Part shown: piece by piece, positions 50,926 through 60,155 of the stretch
Numbering within the stretch: position 1 is the stretch's first letter
Layout: each line of letters starts with the position of its first letter
DNA from: Pseudomonas bubulae
GTDB taxonomy: Bacteria > Pseudomonadota > Gammaproteobacteria > Pseudomonadales > Pseudomonadaceae
Reading direction: 5' to 3'
NCBI RefSeq assembly: GCF_900618535.1
Contig: NZ_UYJA01000005.1
Span: 434,001-498,000 of the forward strand
DNA length: 64,000 bases
Program-made: the position numbers and the translations under genes
The notes under the pieces: model-generated
Seen by the model: the letters and a program-made list of their open reading frames with translations, nothing else
Database searches by the model: none
Told to the model about the DNA's origin: nothing

Positions 50926-51019
50926 TCGACGCCATCTATCAATAGATCAGCACTAGCGATTAGACGCGACACTGTGTCGCGCCTAGGCTTAGAGCTCAAT
51001 TGATTGTCGGTACTGCCTT

Positions 51020-51859
51020 ATGAACGCCAAGCGCCCTCTGTGCGCGGCGCCTGCTTCTGTCACGCCCGCGCCTGCTGCCAGCCAGAGCTATGACTACGTC
51101 AACCTGGACCACAGTGGTGGTGCGCAAACTGCACTGGCCGAAGAGGTCGCCCTGGCGATTGCCTATAACGGCATCAGTCAGGCCGTGATGCTGGTCACAC
51201 CCACTGACCTTGAGGACTTTATCGTCGGCTTCAGCCTGGGCAGCGGCATCATTCAAGACGCCAGCGAAATCTACGACCTCAAACTGACCGGTGCAGGGTC
51301 TGCCCAATACGCTCAGGTCGAAATCGCCAGCCGGGCGTTCTGGAACCTCAAGCAGCAACGCCGCCAACTGGCCGGCACCAGTGGGTGCGGACTGTGTGGG
51401 GTGGAAGCGGTGGAACAGGCCTTGCCGGATCTCCAGGTATTGCCCGGCGCGCCTTTGCCACCGGCGCAGTGGCTGGAAGGCCTGCGCCAGCGCATCAGCG
51501 ACTTTCAACCCTTGGGCCAGCACTGCGGCGCCGTACACGCTGCAGTCTATATGGACGGCCAGGGCCGGCTGCTGCTGGGTCGTGAAGACATCGGCCGGCA
51601 CAACGCCCTCGATAAATTGATCGGTGCTCTGGTACGCCAGCAAATCGATCTGACGGGTGGCGCAGCAATCGTCACCAGCCGTTGCAGCCTGGAACTGATT
51701 CAAAAAGTGCTGCGCGCCGGCATCCAGACCCTGATCAGCCTGTCCTCGCCCACGGGCCTGGCGCTGCAATGGGCGCGGCGGCACAACCTCAACCTTATTC
51801 ATCTGCCACAAAAAAGCGCGCCCAGGGTCTACAGCCCCGCGCAGGAGAAACAACCGTGA
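51020..51859 (+). CDS. fdhD: Formate dehydrogenase sulfurtransferase FdhD
   Basis: A 279-residue protein that sulfurates the molybdenum cofactor for formate-dehydrogenase-type enzymes. The active cysteine motif is GTSGCGLCGVEAVEQAL near residue 120. LTGGAAIVTSRCSLELIQKV and SSPTGLALQWARR follow, as in FdhD. Its stop overlaps the GTG start of the oxidoreductase gene (GTGA), which is presumably its client. Confidence 0.93.
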   Translation: MNAKRPLCAAPASVTPAPAASQSYDYVNLDHSGGAQTALAEEVALAIAYNGISQAVMLVTPTDLEDFIVGFSLGSGIIQDASEIYDLKLTGAGSAQYAQVEIASRAFWNLKQQRRQLAGTSGCGLCGVEAVEQALPDLQVLPGAPLPPAQWLEGLRQRISDFQPLGQHCGAVHAAVYMDGQGRLLLGREDIGRHNALDKLIGALVRQQIDLTGGAAIVTSRCSLELIQKVLRAGIQTLISLSSPTGLALQWARRHNLNLIHLPQKSAPRVYSPAQEKQP

Positions 51860-54204
51860 GCACACACCATCAAGCCGACAAAACCCCGACTCCCCGCTAC
51901 AAGCCCTACAAAGGCCCGGCCGGTGGCTGGGGCGCGCTGATCAGTGTGGCGCAAGCCTGGTTGACCAGCGACAACGCACTGAAAAACCTGCGCATGATGC
52001 TCAAAACCAACCAGAACGGCGGCTTCGACTGCCCGGGCTGCGCCTGGGGTGATTCGCCGGAAAGCGGCCTGGTCAAGTTTTGCGAGAACGGCGCCAAGGC
52101 AGTGAACTGGGAAGCTACCAAGCGCCGGGTCGATGCGGCGTTTTTCGCCAAGCACAGCGTCAGCGCGCTGCTGGAGCAAAGTGATTACTGGCTCGAATAT
52201 CAGGGCCGCCTGACCGAGCCCATGAGCTATGACCCGGAAACCGACCGCTACGTCCCCATCAGCTGGGATGCCGCCTTCGCCTTGATCGCCAGGCACTTGC
52301 TCAACCTGGCCAGCCCCAACGAAGCCGAGTTCTACACCTCGGGCCGGGCCAGCAACGAAGCGGCGTATTTGTACCAACTGTTTGTGCGCGCGTTTGGCAC
52401 CAACAACTTCCCGGATTGCTCGAACATGTGCCACGAGGCCAGCGGCGTGGCCCTGGCGCAAAGCATCGGCGTGGGTAAAGGCACCGTGACCTTTGATGAT
52501 TTCGAGCACGCGGATGCGATTTTTGTATTGGGGCAAAACCCCGGCACCAACCACCCGCGCATGCTCGAACCACTGCGCGAGGCGGTCAAGCGCGGCGCAC
52601 AGGTAGTGTGCGTCAACCCGCTCAAGGAGCGCGGGCTGGAACGTTTCCAGCACCCGCAGCATCCGTTGGAAATGCTCACCAACGGCGACCGTCCGACCAA
52701 CACGGCCTACCTGCGCCCGGCACTGGGCGGCGACATGGCGCTGTTGCGCGGCATGGCCAAGTTCCTCCTGCAGTGGGAGCGCGATGCCCAGGCCGCAGGC
52801 GAACCGGCCGTGTTCGATCATGCATTTTTGAATGAGCACACTGCGGGCATTCTCGATTACATCTCCAGCCTCGACGACACCTCGTGGGACCATATCGTGG
52901 AGCAATCGGGCCTGACCCTTGTTGATATCGAACGCGCCGCACGCATGTACCTCAAGGGCAAGAACGTAATCATGTGCTGGGCGATGGGCATCACCCAGCA
53001 TCGTCATTCGGTGCAGACCATCCAGGAAATCGCCAACCTGATGCTGTTGCGCGGCAATATCGGCCGTCCCGGCGCCGGCCTGTGCCCGGTACGCGGCCAC
53101 AGCAACGTACAGGGCGACCGCACGATGGGCATCAACGAACGCCCGCCGGTGGCCTTCCTCGATTCGTTGGAGCGTCGCTTCCAGTTCAAGGTGCCCCGTG
53201 AAAACGGCCACAACGTGGTTGAAGCCATCCACGCCATGCTTGAAGGCCGAGCCAAGGTGTTTATCGGCCTGGGCGGCAACTTCGCCCAGGCCACTCCGGA
53301 CAGCCCGCGCACCGCACAGGCCCTGCGCAATTGCGCCCTGACTGTACAGATCAGCACCAAGCTCAACCGCAGCCACCTGATGCACGGCAAACAAGCGCTG
53401 ATCCTGCCATGCCTGGGCCGTACCGATATCGACATTCAGGCAGAAGGCCCGCAAGCGGTGACCGTGGAAGACTCGTTCAGCATGGTCCACGCCTCCAATG
53501 GCCAGTTGCAGCCACTGTCCAGGCAGATGCGCTCGGAGCCCGCAATCATTGCCGGCATTGCTGCGGCCACACTGGGCACCCACCCGATTGACTGGAACTG
53601 GGTCGTCGCTGACTACCGACGCATTCGCGACTTGATTGCCGACACCATTCCCGGTTTCAAGGACTTCAACACGCGCATCGAACACCCGGGCGGCTTCTAT
53701 TTGGGCAACTCGGCCGGTGCGCGACAGTGGAACACGCCGTCCGGGCGCGCCAACTTCCGCCCCAACGCACTGCCTCAAGACCTGGTAGATGCCCGCACCC
53801 GCGCCACAGGCCGGCTGCCCGACCTGATCTTGCAGTCCATGCGCTCTCACGATCAGTACAACACCACTATCTATGGCCTCGATGACCGCTATCGCGGGGT
53901 CAAGGGCCAGCGTGATGTGCTGTTCGTCAACGAAGCCGACATCATCCGCCTGGGCTTCAAGCCGGGGCAGAAGGTCGATATCGTTTCGATCTGGGATGAC
54001 CGGCACGAGCGCAGGGTGAAAAATTTCACCCTGCTGGCGTTTGATATTCCTGCCGGGCAAGCTGCGGCGTACTACCCGGAGGTCAACCCGCTGGTGCCTC
54101 TGGAAAGCACGGGCGATGGCAGCCATACGCCTACGTCCAAGTTCGTGGCGATTTGCCTGGAGGCAGCCAGCCCGTCAACGCTGATCATGGCTAAGGCCAG
54201 CTGA
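51856..54204 (+). CDS. FdhF/YdeP-type molybdopterin oxidoreductase
   Basis: A 782-residue bis-MGD enzyme of the YdeP group. An N-terminal GGFDCPGCAWGDSPESG segment near residue 57 lacks the classic 4Cys [4Fe-4S] spacing, and SGRASNEAAYLYQLFVRAFG then NNFPDCSNMCHEASGVAL follow near 160-195 at the substrate site. VLGQNPGTNHPRMLEPL and PGAGLCPVRGHSNVQGDRTMG lie near 224 and 410. A C-terminal molybdopterin-binding domain follows. E. coli YdeP is linked to acid resistance; substrate unproved. The GTG start has AGGAG upstream and overlaps fdhD. Confidence 0.9.
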   Translation: MSTHHQADKTPTPRYKPYKGPAGGWGALISVAQAWLTSDNALKNLRMMLKTNQNGGFDCPGCAWGDSPESGLVKFCENGAKAVNWEATKRRVDAAFFAKHSVSALLEQSDYWLEYQGRLTEPMSYDPETDRYVPISWDAAFALIARHLLNLASPNEAEFYTSGRASNEAAYLYQLFVRAFGTNNFPDCSNMCHEASGVALAQSIGVGKGTVTFDDFEHADAIFVLGQNPGTNHPRMLEPLREAVKRGAQVVCVNPLKERGLERFQHPQHPLEMLTNGDRPTNTAYLRPALGGDMALLRGMAKFLLQWERDAQAAGEPAVFDHAFLNEHTAGILDYISSLDDTSWDHIVEQSGLTLVDIERAARMYLKGKNVIMCWAMGITQHRHSVQTIQEIANLMLLRGNIGRPGAGLCPVRGHSNVQGDRTMGINERPPVAFLDSLERRFQFKVPRENGHNVVEAIHAMLEGRAKVFIGLGGNFAQATPDSPRTAQALRNCALTVQISTKLNRSHLMHGKQALILPCLGRTDIDIQAEGPQAVTVEDSFSMVHASNGQLQPLSRQMRSEPAIIAGIAAATLGTHPIDWNWVVADYRRIRDLIADTIPGFKDFNTRIEHPGGFYLGNSAGARQWNTPSGRANFRPNALPQDLVDARTRATGRLPDLILQSMRSHDQYNTTIYGLDDRYRGVKGQRDVLFVNEADIIRLGFKPGQKVDIVSIWDDRHERRVKNFTLLAFDIPAGQAAAYYPEVNPLVPLESTGDGSHTPTSKFVAICLEAASPSTLIMAKAS

Positions 54205-54224
54205 GCACTTTTTGTTCGTTTGTG

Positions 54225-54309
54225 GTGGGAGCGGGCTTGCCCGCGATGGCATCTCCGCGGTTTGACCGTCATCCCGCGGTGCCTGAATCGCGGGCAAGCC
54301 CGCTCCCAC
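54225..54309. repeat. REPIN
   Basis: An 85-base element with GTGGGAGCGGGCTTGCCCGC arms, just after the oxidoreductase gene. Confidence 0.85.
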
Positions 54310-54341
54310 ATTCAAGCAGCGCGCCTCTGAACTGCGGCCAC

Positions 54342-54435
54342 AAAAAAGGCCGTTTTCCTACGAAAACGACCTAACCGAACTAGCTAACAGACCCTCGAAA
54401 ACAGATTAAGTTCCCTAGTAAAAACAACAACTTAT
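54342..54435 (-). ncRNA. Candidate minus-strand small RNA with its own terminator
   Basis: On the minus strand a clear terminator (stem AGGTCGTTTTC/GAAAACGGCCT with a GTAG loop, then six T; 54343-54372) sits between two plus-strand genes, with no minus-strand protein gene to serve. Upstream on that strand, CTATAAG near 54437-54443 resembles a sigma-S -10 box. The transcript would be roughly 90-100 bases. Its size, strand logic and likely sigma-S promoter recall RgsA-type RNAs, but I cannot confirm identity. Confidence 0.55.
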
Positions 54436-54530
54436 AGAATTGTGTACAACTCGTGCTACTCGTCGGATTTCGATTGTCACCAACCGCTTGCAGCCTCAGG
54501 ATCGCGCCGTCATCTCTTTGAGGCTCATCC

Positions 54531-55004
54531 ATGAAGCTCACCTCGATTCTCTTGTTGTCCCTTGGCCTGGTCAGTGGCGTAGCCTCGGCCGGTGGCACCA
54601 CCGAAGCCGGTGTAGGCGGCGCATTAGGCGGGGTTCTTGGCGCCGTTGTTGGCCAACAGCTCGGCGGCTCGACCGGTTCTGCGATTGGTGCAGGTGTGGG
54701 TGGTGCGGCAGGTAGTGCCGTAGGTGCCGACAAACGCAGCCGTGGTGAAGCCGCCATTGGCGGCGCACTGGGTGCTGCAGGCGGTAACGTGCTGGGCCGC
54801 AGTGTCGGCGGCAGCACAGGCGCACTGGTGGGCTCGGCCGCTGGCGGTGGTGCCGGTGGCGCGCTGGGCAACTATATGGGCAATAAAAGCGACAGCGACG
54901 ATCGCCGCTATCGTGACCGCGATAACCGTCGCTACTACCGCGACGATCATCGCGGCCGTGGCCACGCGTATGGCCATCGCAAAAACAAGCATCGTCACGA
55001 CTGA
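54531..55004 (+). CDS. Glycine-zipper exported protein
   Basis: A 157-residue protein with a signal peptide (ending SGVASA), then about 95 residues of Gly/Ala repeats of the glycine-zipper 2TM type (GGALGGVLGAVVGQQLGG, GSAIGAGVGGAAGSAVG, GGALGAAGGNVLG) and a charged Arg/Asp/His-rich tail (DRRYRDRDNRRYYRDDHRG). Such proteins insert into or associate with envelope membranes under stress. No enzymatic role is suggested. It has its own terminator. Confidence 0.82.
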   Translation: MKLTSILLLSLGLVSGVASAGGTTEAGVGGALGGVLGAVVGQQLGGSTGSAIGAGVGGAAGSAVGADKRSRGEAAIGGALGAAGGNVLGRSVGGSTGALVGSAAGGGAGGALGNYMGNKSDSDDRRYRDRDNRRYYRDDHRGRGHAYGHRKNKHRHD

Positions 55005-55011
55005 TGCGTAC

Positions 55012-55041
55012 AACGGGAGCCGAAAGGCTCCCGTTTTTTTT
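55012..55041 (+). terminator. Terminator of the glycine-zipper gene
   Basis: AACGGGAGCC-GAAA-GGCTCCCGTT followed by eight T in all, right after the stop codon. Confidence 0.9.
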
Positions 55042-55244
55042 ACCTGCGCCTGCTCCGGGCAAATTGTTTCAATGCATTACGCCCGCCTGTTTTGCCCCTG
55101 ATCATGCAATCTGCATGCACCGAAAAAACCAACCATTTGCAAGCCATTGAAAGATATGGAATTACCTGCAACACAGGGTTGGCACATCCCCTGCAATTAC
55201 CTGAATGAACGCTGCACTTCCTACCATTCAGGAGCACAACAACA

Positions 55245-56168
55245 ATGATCGGGACAACTGAACACTATCCCGCAGCCCTGCAAGATTCCTCCGGTCAATC
55301 CGGTGTTTCCTGGGCCGCCATCTTTGCCGGCGCCGCCACTGCTGCCGTCCTCTCCCTGCTGCTGCTGATGCTAGGGGCGGGGCTTGGGTTTTCTGCGGTT
55401 TCTCCGTGGGCCAATGAAGGGGTGGGCGCCAAAGGCCTGGGTATTACCGCCATCGTCTGGCTGGCCGTTACCCAGATCATTGCTTCCGGCATGGGCGGTT
55501 ATCTGGCCGGTCGTTTGCGGGTCAAATGGACCAACCTGCATGGCGATGAAGCCTACTTTCGCGACACCGCCCATGGTTTTCTGGCATGGGCCGTGGCCAC
55601 GCTGGTAACCGCTACCCTGGTTGCAGGCTCGGTCAGCAGCGTGATCGGCAGCGGCGTTCAAGCCGGGGCCAGCGTAGCTTCAGGCGCCGCAACGGCGATC
55701 AGCAGTGCAGCCGGCAGTGCCGCAGCCAACAATGGCGACAAAGGTTCGGACTATTTTATCGACAGCCTGTTTCGCGATGACCGCGGCACCGCTGTCAGCG
55801 AAGACGCAGCCCATGGCACCGTGGCCCGCATCTTCGCCCACAGCCTGGCCAATGACGGCCAATTGAGCAGTGAAGACCGTACCTACCTGGCCCAAATCAT
55901 CGCCCAGCGCACCAACCTCAGCCAACCTGAAGCCGAACAACGGGTCGACCAGGTCTACGCCAAGGCCCATCAGGCTGTTGAAGAAGCCAAGGTAAAAGCC
56001 AAGGAAGCCGCTGATACCGCTGCCAAGGTCGCCGCCTGGTCCACCTTGTGGATGTTTATCACACTGCTGATCGGCGCTTTCTTTGCCAGCCTGTGCGCCA
56101 CCTTCGGCGGCCGTCGCCGCGATGCCGTGACGTATCTGACCCCCACCATCACAACCCCGCTGGTTTAA
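55245..56168 (+). CDS. Membrane protein with Gly/Ala-rich core (often called PhnA-like)
   Basis: A 307-residue inner-membrane protein with helices at about 22-50 (VSWAAIFAGAATAAVLSLLL), 65-90 (GITAIVWLAVTQIIASGMGG), 108-130 (FLAWAVATLVTATLVAGSVS) and a C-terminal one (LWMFITLLIGAFFASLCATF). A soluble acidic helical part (about 150-270, with EEAKVKAKEAADTAAKVA) lies between. I do not know its function; the nearest labels I recall are uninformative. It is followed 29 bases later by a 24-residue hydrophobic peptide gene. Confidence 0.75.
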   Translation: MIGTTEHYPAALQDSSGQSGVSWAAIFAGAATAAVLSLLLLMLGAGLGFSAVSPWANEGVGAKGLGITAIVWLAVTQIIASGMGGYLAGRLRVKWTNLHGDEAYFRDTAHGFLAWAVATLVTATLVAGSVSSVIGSGVQAGASVASGAATAISSAAGSAAANNGDKGSDYFIDSLFRDDRGTAVSEDAAHGTVARIFAHSLANDGQLSSEDRTYLAQIIAQRTNLSQPEAEQRVDQVYAKAHQAVEEAKVKAKEAADTAAKVAAWSTLWMFITLLIGAFFASLCATFGGRRRDAVTYLTPTITTPLV

Positions 56169-56197
56169 CCCGGGCTATTCGTTGACTGGAGAATAAA

Positions 56198-56272
56198 ATG
56201 CGCTCACTTCTGCTGTTTTTCCTCGGTATTCCAATTCCGATCATTATTCTGATTGCGTTGTTTGTTCACTGA
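56198..56272 (+). CDS. 24-residue hydrophobic membrane peptide
   Basis: A 75-base gene encoding a 24-residue peptide, a single hydrophobic segment with the core GIPIPIIILIALF. TGGAG lies six bases before the ATG, and it follows the preceding membrane-protein gene by 29 bases. The IPIPIIIL pattern occurs in small membrane peptides I have seen in other Proteobacteria, which supports it being real. A regulator or subunit of the upstream membrane protein is possible. Confidence 0.7.
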   Translation: MRSLLLFFLGIPIPIIILIALFVH

Positions 56273-56294
56273 TAACAGTGCGCAAACCCAGCCG

Positions 56295-56325
56295 ACGGCC
56301 TTCCTTGAGAAGGCCGTTTTGTTTT
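56295..56325 (+). terminator. Terminator after the small peptide gene
   Basis: ACGGCCTT-CCTTGAG-AAGGCCGT followed by TTTGTTTT, placed between the peptide gene and the convergent Lrp gene. Confidence 0.85.
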
Positions 56326-56332
56326 CCGGGAT

Positions 56333-56797
56333 TCAGACCGGCAGGCAGGTGGTGGACTTGATCTCGGACAACGCCACAATCGAATTCACCTCTTGAATGC
56401 CCGGCACCATCGACAGTTTCTCAAAGAAAAACCGCTCGTAGGCTTCGATATCAGCCGTCACGATACGCAGCAGAAAATCTACCGCTCCCATCAGCACATA
56501 GCATTCCAGCACTTCGGGGAAACCGCGGATCGCGTCAGTAAACTCGGTGAAGTTTGAGCGACCGTGTGCATTGAGTTTGATCTCGGCAAAAATTTGCGTA
56601 TTGAGGCCGATTTTCTTGCGATCGAGCAAGGTGACCTGGCCACGAATGATGCCCTCGTCCTTCATCTTCTGGATCCGCCGCCAGCAGGGCGATTGCGAAA
56701 GCCCCACCTTCTCCGCGATCTGCGCGCTGGACAGCGAAGCGTCCTCTTGCAGCAGCGCCAATATGCGTCGGTCGTAAGCATCCAGCTCGCTTTGCAT
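56333..56797 (-). CDS. Lrp/AsnC-family regulator
   Basis: A 154-residue regulator with an N-terminal helix-turn-helix (LDAYDRRILALLQEDASLSS, AQIAEKVGLSQSPCWRRIQK) and a RAM ligand/oligomer domain (IFAEIKLNAHGRSNFTEF, GAVDFLLRIVTADIEAYERF, VPGIQEVNSIVALSEIK). It is the common Lrp-like type for amino-acid response; BkdR-like members share this layout. Start at 56797; an ATG four codons upstream is possible. It is divergent from the small gene at 56925. Confidence 0.88.
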   Translation of the reverse strand: MQSELDAYDRRILALLQEDASLSSAQIAEKVGLSQSPCWRRIQKMKDEGIIRGQVTLLDRKKIGLNTQIFAEIKLNAHGRSNFTEFTDAIRGFPEVLECYVLMGAVDFLLRIVTADIEAYERFFFEKLSMVPGIQEVNSIVALSEIKSTTCLPV

Positions 56798-56924
56798 AAA
56801 AATACCCATTAATGAATAAGCTGAGACTTGTTCGAGTCTATTTATCGTCAATTCAAAACATCTTAGATAAAAAAATTCTCCCGCGACGTGTAAATATTTC
56901 TCCAGTCTGAACAGGAGCCATTGC

Positions 56925-57260
56925 ATGCCGCATCTTGAAGTCATTACCCACGCCCCTCGCCCCGACGTATGGGCCAGCAATGCAGCCCCTTGCCAGGTGC
57001 TTTTCCGTATCCAGGCCGAAGCCGATGCCGACGTGCTGTGCCGGGTGCTCAATCTGTTTGCCCTGCAGCAACTGATCCCGCAGCAAGTGGATGTGGTACG
57101 TGACGGGGACACCTTGAGCATTGACATCCGCAGTCACGAACAGAGCTGGCACCGTGCCAGGATCATCGGCGAAAAACTGCGCAGCCTGATCAGCGTCTTC
57201 GACATGCAGCTGCAACCCGTGCAGGCCGCCAAGGACCCGGCAATGCAAGCTTGCGGGTAA
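56925..57260 (+). CDS. Small protein, possible ACT-like domain
   Basis: A 111-residue cytosolic protein. The middle (PCQVLFRIQAEADADVLCRV, LNLFALQQLIPQQVDVVRDG, TLSIDIRSHEQSWHRARIIG) has the beta-alpha-beta rhythm of ACT domains such as IlvM/IlvN, which bind amino acids. This is a fold-level guess from pattern only. It is divergent from the Lrp gene, which may control it. Confidence 0.5.
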   Translation: MPHLEVITHAPRPDVWASNAAPCQVLFRIQAEADADVLCRVLNLFALQQLIPQQVDVVRDGDTLSIDIRSHEQSWHRARIIGEKLRSLISVFDMQLQPVQAAKDPAMQACG

Positions 57261-57366
57261 TAGTTCGCAACCATTGGTGGCAGGCGGGCCAACACGGCGC
57301 AACTAGGCTTTATCAGGTACATGGCCAGACAAGGACCTGTCTGCGCCGATGCCTCAAGGAGCCGTT

Positions 57367-59136
57367 ATGCGCATCACCCCGTCCCATGACCGGTGGCTGA
57401 ACCTCAACAATCTGTTATCCGCGCTGTTGGCGCAAAATCGTATCCAGCAAAGCTGCGCCACGCAGGCAATGGTACGCAGTCGCGAAGCGTCCAGTGCCAC
57501 CCTCCACCCCCTGGTATTTCTTGCGCAGCAACAATTCTGCGATCCCGATCGGGGAGGCAGGATTCTCGATCTTGAAACCCTCACTGCCTGGCTCGCCAAC
57601 CATGCAGGGCAACCCTACCTGCGCCTTGATCCGCTCAAGGTCGATGTCGCCACCGTGACCGGAGCAATGTCCTTTGCCTTCGCCCAGCGGCATGGAATCA
57701 TCGCGGTGGCGGCCGATGCCTCAGCCATCACAGTTGCCAACACCCAGCCCTGGGTCAGCAGTTGGGAGGCCGATTTGCGCCAGTCGCTCAAGCGCCCTAT
57801 CAGACGTGTCATTGCCAACCCCCTGGAAATCCAGCGCCTCAACATAGAGTTTTTCCAGCTGGCCAAATCGGTCACTGGGGCTGTACTCAACGATCAGAAG
57901 ACCAGCCCGCCGGCCAATTTCGAACAACTGCTGACCTTGGGCGCAGGCGAGCGGGAACCGGATGCCAACGATGCGCACATCGTCAATATCGTCGACTGGC
58001 TGTTTCAGTACGCCTTTGAACAACGCGCCAGCGATGTCCACCTGGAGCCCCGCCGTGAGCAGGGTTGCGTGCGCTTTCGGATCGACGGCGTGCTGCATGA
58101 TGTTTACCACTTCCCGCCACAGGTAACGATGGCCGTTGTCAGTCGCCTCAAGAGCCTGGGCCGGATGAATGTTGCCGAAAAACGCAAACCCCAGGACGGC
58201 CGGATAAAAACCCGCCTGCCCCAGGGTGCTGAAGTGGAACTGAGGCTCGCCACCCTGCCCACCGCCTTTGGCGAAAAAATGGTGATGCGTATTTTTGACC
58301 CGCAGGTCCTGCTCAAAGATTTCGACCAGTTGGGCCTCTCCCCGAACGACTTGCAACGCTGGCAGCACATGACCACCCGGCCCAACGGCATTATTTTGAT
58401 CACCGGCCCCACCGGCTCGGGTAAAACCAGCACCCTGTATGCAACGCTCAAGCAACTGGCCACCCCCAAAATCAACCTGTGCACCCTCGAAGACCCCATC
58501 GAAATGATCGAGCCGGCGTTCAATCAAATGCAGGTTCAGACCAACATTGACCTGACCTTCGCCAACGGTGTGCGGGCGCTGCTGCGCCAGGACCCGGATA
58601 TCATCATGCTCGGTGAGATACGTGATCTGGAAACCGCCGAAGTGGCTATTCAGGCTGCACTCACCGGGCATCTGGTGCTCTCGACCCTGCATACCAACGA
58701 CGCTCCCGGCGCCATCAGCCGCCTGCAAGAACTCGGGGTTGCCCCCTATCTGATAAAGGCCACATTGCTGGGTGTCATGGCCCAGCGACTGGTCAGAACC
58801 TTGTGCCCGGAGTGCAAGACCGAACATCCGCCGGCTCCCGACGAATGGCAGGATTTTGCCCCGGCCTGGGCCGGGGCAGCACCGGACACAATCTGCCGGG
58901 CCGTTGGTTGTGCGCAGTGCCGCGAAACCGGTTACACCGGGAGGGTCGGTGTTTACGAAGTCATGGTCATAAGCGAAAAACTCAGGGGGCTGATTGGCCG
59001 CGAAACCGACCTCAACGCCATTCGTCGCCAGGCGGGCGCACAAGGAATGCTCAGCCTCAGGCTTGCTGCGGCCCTAAAAGTTGCAGACGGGGTGACCTCA
59101 CTGCAAGAAGCACTGCGAGTCACCCCGCATGCTTGA
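57367..59136 (+). CDS. GspE/PilB-family secretion ATPase (orphan)
   Basis: A 589-residue hexameric-type ATPase: N-terminal GspE N domain, C-terminal ATPase with Walker A GPTGSGKT (about 347-354), Asp box ASDVHLEPR near 220, Walker B-like IIMLGEIRDLETAE near 412 and the zinc-binding cysteine pairs CPEC near 481 and CAQC near 517. It powers type II secretion or type IV pilus assembly. No other secretion or pilus gene is adjacent, so its partner machine is elsewhere. The ATG at 57367 is preferred because AAGGAG lies directly before it; an ATG at 57349 is an alternative. Confidence 0.9.
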   Translation: MRITPSHDRWLNLNNLLSALLAQNRIQQSCATQAMVRSREASSATLHPLVFLAQQQFCDPDRGGRILDLETLTAWLANHAGQPYLRLDPLKVDVATVTGAMSFAFAQRHGIIAVAADASAITVANTQPWVSSWEADLRQSLKRPIRRVIANPLEIQRLNIEFFQLAKSVTGAVLNDQKTSPPANFEQLLTLGAGEREPDANDAHIVNIVDWLFQYAFEQRASDVHLEPRREQGCVRFRIDGVLHDVYHFPPQVTMAVVSRLKSLGRMNVAEKRKPQDGRIKTRLPQGAEVELRLATLPTAFGEKMVMRIFDPQVLLKDFDQLGLSPNDLQRWQHMTTRPNGIILITGPTGSGKTSTLYATLKQLATPKINLCTLEDPIEMIEPAFNQMQVQTNIDLTFANGVRALLRQDPDIIMLGEIRDLETAEVAIQAALTGHLVLSTLHTNDAPGAISRLQELGVAPYLIKATLLGVMAQRLVRTLCPECKTEHPPAPDEWQDFAPAWAGAAPDTICRAVGCAQCRETGYTGRVGVYEVMVISEKLRGLIGRETDLNAIRRQAGAQGMLSLRLAAALKVADGVTSLQEALRVTPHA

Positions 59137-59231
59137 GTTGTTTTGACTAAAATCCAGGGAGTTGGACAATTTTCTAGATCGCTACGCTTCACGCTCGTTT
59201 GTTTCTTACACCTCAAAAACAAGGAATGGTT

Positions 59232-60152
59232 ATGCAAGTGGGTACTGTGATCCTGTTATTTGTCGCCCTGGCCATTGCCGTGCTCTTTATGGGCTTCAAG
59301 GTGGTGCCGCAAGGTTATCAATGGACGGTGGAACGCTTCGGGCGATACACCAATACCCTCAAGCCGGGCCTGAACATCATCATCCCGGTGATGGATCGTA
59401 TCGGACGCAAGATCAACGTCATGGAAAGCGTGCTGGATATCCCCCCACAAGAAGTGATTACCGCCGATAACGCCACGGTACAAATCGATGCCGTGTGTTT
59501 CTTCCAGGTGGTCAACACGGCGCAAGCCGCCTATGAGGTCAACAACCTCGAGCATGCCATTCGCAACCTGCTGCAAACCAACATCCGCACCGTGCTGGGT
59601 TCCATGGAGCTGGATGCCATGCTCAGTCAGCGTGACGGCATCAATGAAAAACTGTTGCGCACAGTCGATGAAGCAACGGCACCGTGGGGCATCAAAATCA
59701 CCCGTATCGAGATCAAGGACATCAGCCCGCCGGCCGACCTGATGGCCGCCATGTCCGGGCAAATGAAAGCCGAACGTATCAAGCGTGCGCAAATTCTTGA
59801 AGCTGAAGGGCTAAGGGCCGCAGCAATCCTCACCGCCGAAGGCAAAAAACAGGCACAGATCCTCGAAGCCGAAGGGGGCCGCCAGGCAGCGTTCCTCGAA
59901 GCCGAAGCCCGCGAACGCCAGGCCGAAGCCGAAGCCCGCGCCACACAAGTGGTGTCGGAAGCCATTGCCTCAGGCAACGTGCAGGCGATCAACTATTTTG
60001 TAGCACAAAAATATATCGATGCGCTGGGCAAACTGGCCTCTGCCAACAACAGCAAGGTCATCCTCATGCCGCTGGAAGCCAGCCAGGTGATCGGCGCCGT
60101 GGGAGGCATCAGCGAAATCGTCAAAGCCACCTTTGATACCAGGAAGGCCTGA
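59232..60152 (+). CDS. qmcA: SPFH/stomatin-like protein QmcA
   Basis: A 306-residue membrane protein with an N-terminal helix (VILLFVALAIAVLFMGFKVV), SPFH domain (about 25-200: YQWTVERFGRYTNTLKPGLN, NATVQIDAVCFFQVV, INEKLLRTVDEATAPWGIKI) and a helical Glu/Ala-rich coil (AERIKRAQILEAEGLRAAAI, ARERQAEAEARATQVV). It forms membrane microdomains and is paired with NfeD. The ATG at 59232 has AAGGA seven bases upstream. Confidence 0.92.
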   Translation: MQVGTVILLFVALAIAVLFMGFKVVPQGYQWTVERFGRYTNTLKPGLNIIIPVMDRIGRKINVMESVLDIPPQEVITADNATVQIDAVCFFQVVNTAQAAYEVNNLEHAIRNLLQTNIRTVLGSMELDAMLSQRDGINEKLLRTVDEATAPWGIKITRIEIKDISPPADLMAAMSGQMKAERIKRAQILEAEGLRAAAILTAEGKKQAQILEAEGGRQAAFLEAEARERQAEAEARATQVVSEAIASGNVQAINYFVAQKYIDALGKLASANNSKVILMPLEASQVIGAVGGISEIVKATFDTRKA

Positions 60153-60155
60153 TAC

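Noticed and set aside
51829..54126. A 765-codon open frame on the minus strand opposite the YdeP-like gene
   Set aside because: It mirrors codon bias of the real gene, has no recognisable domain, and overlaps fdhD and the oxidoreductase completely.
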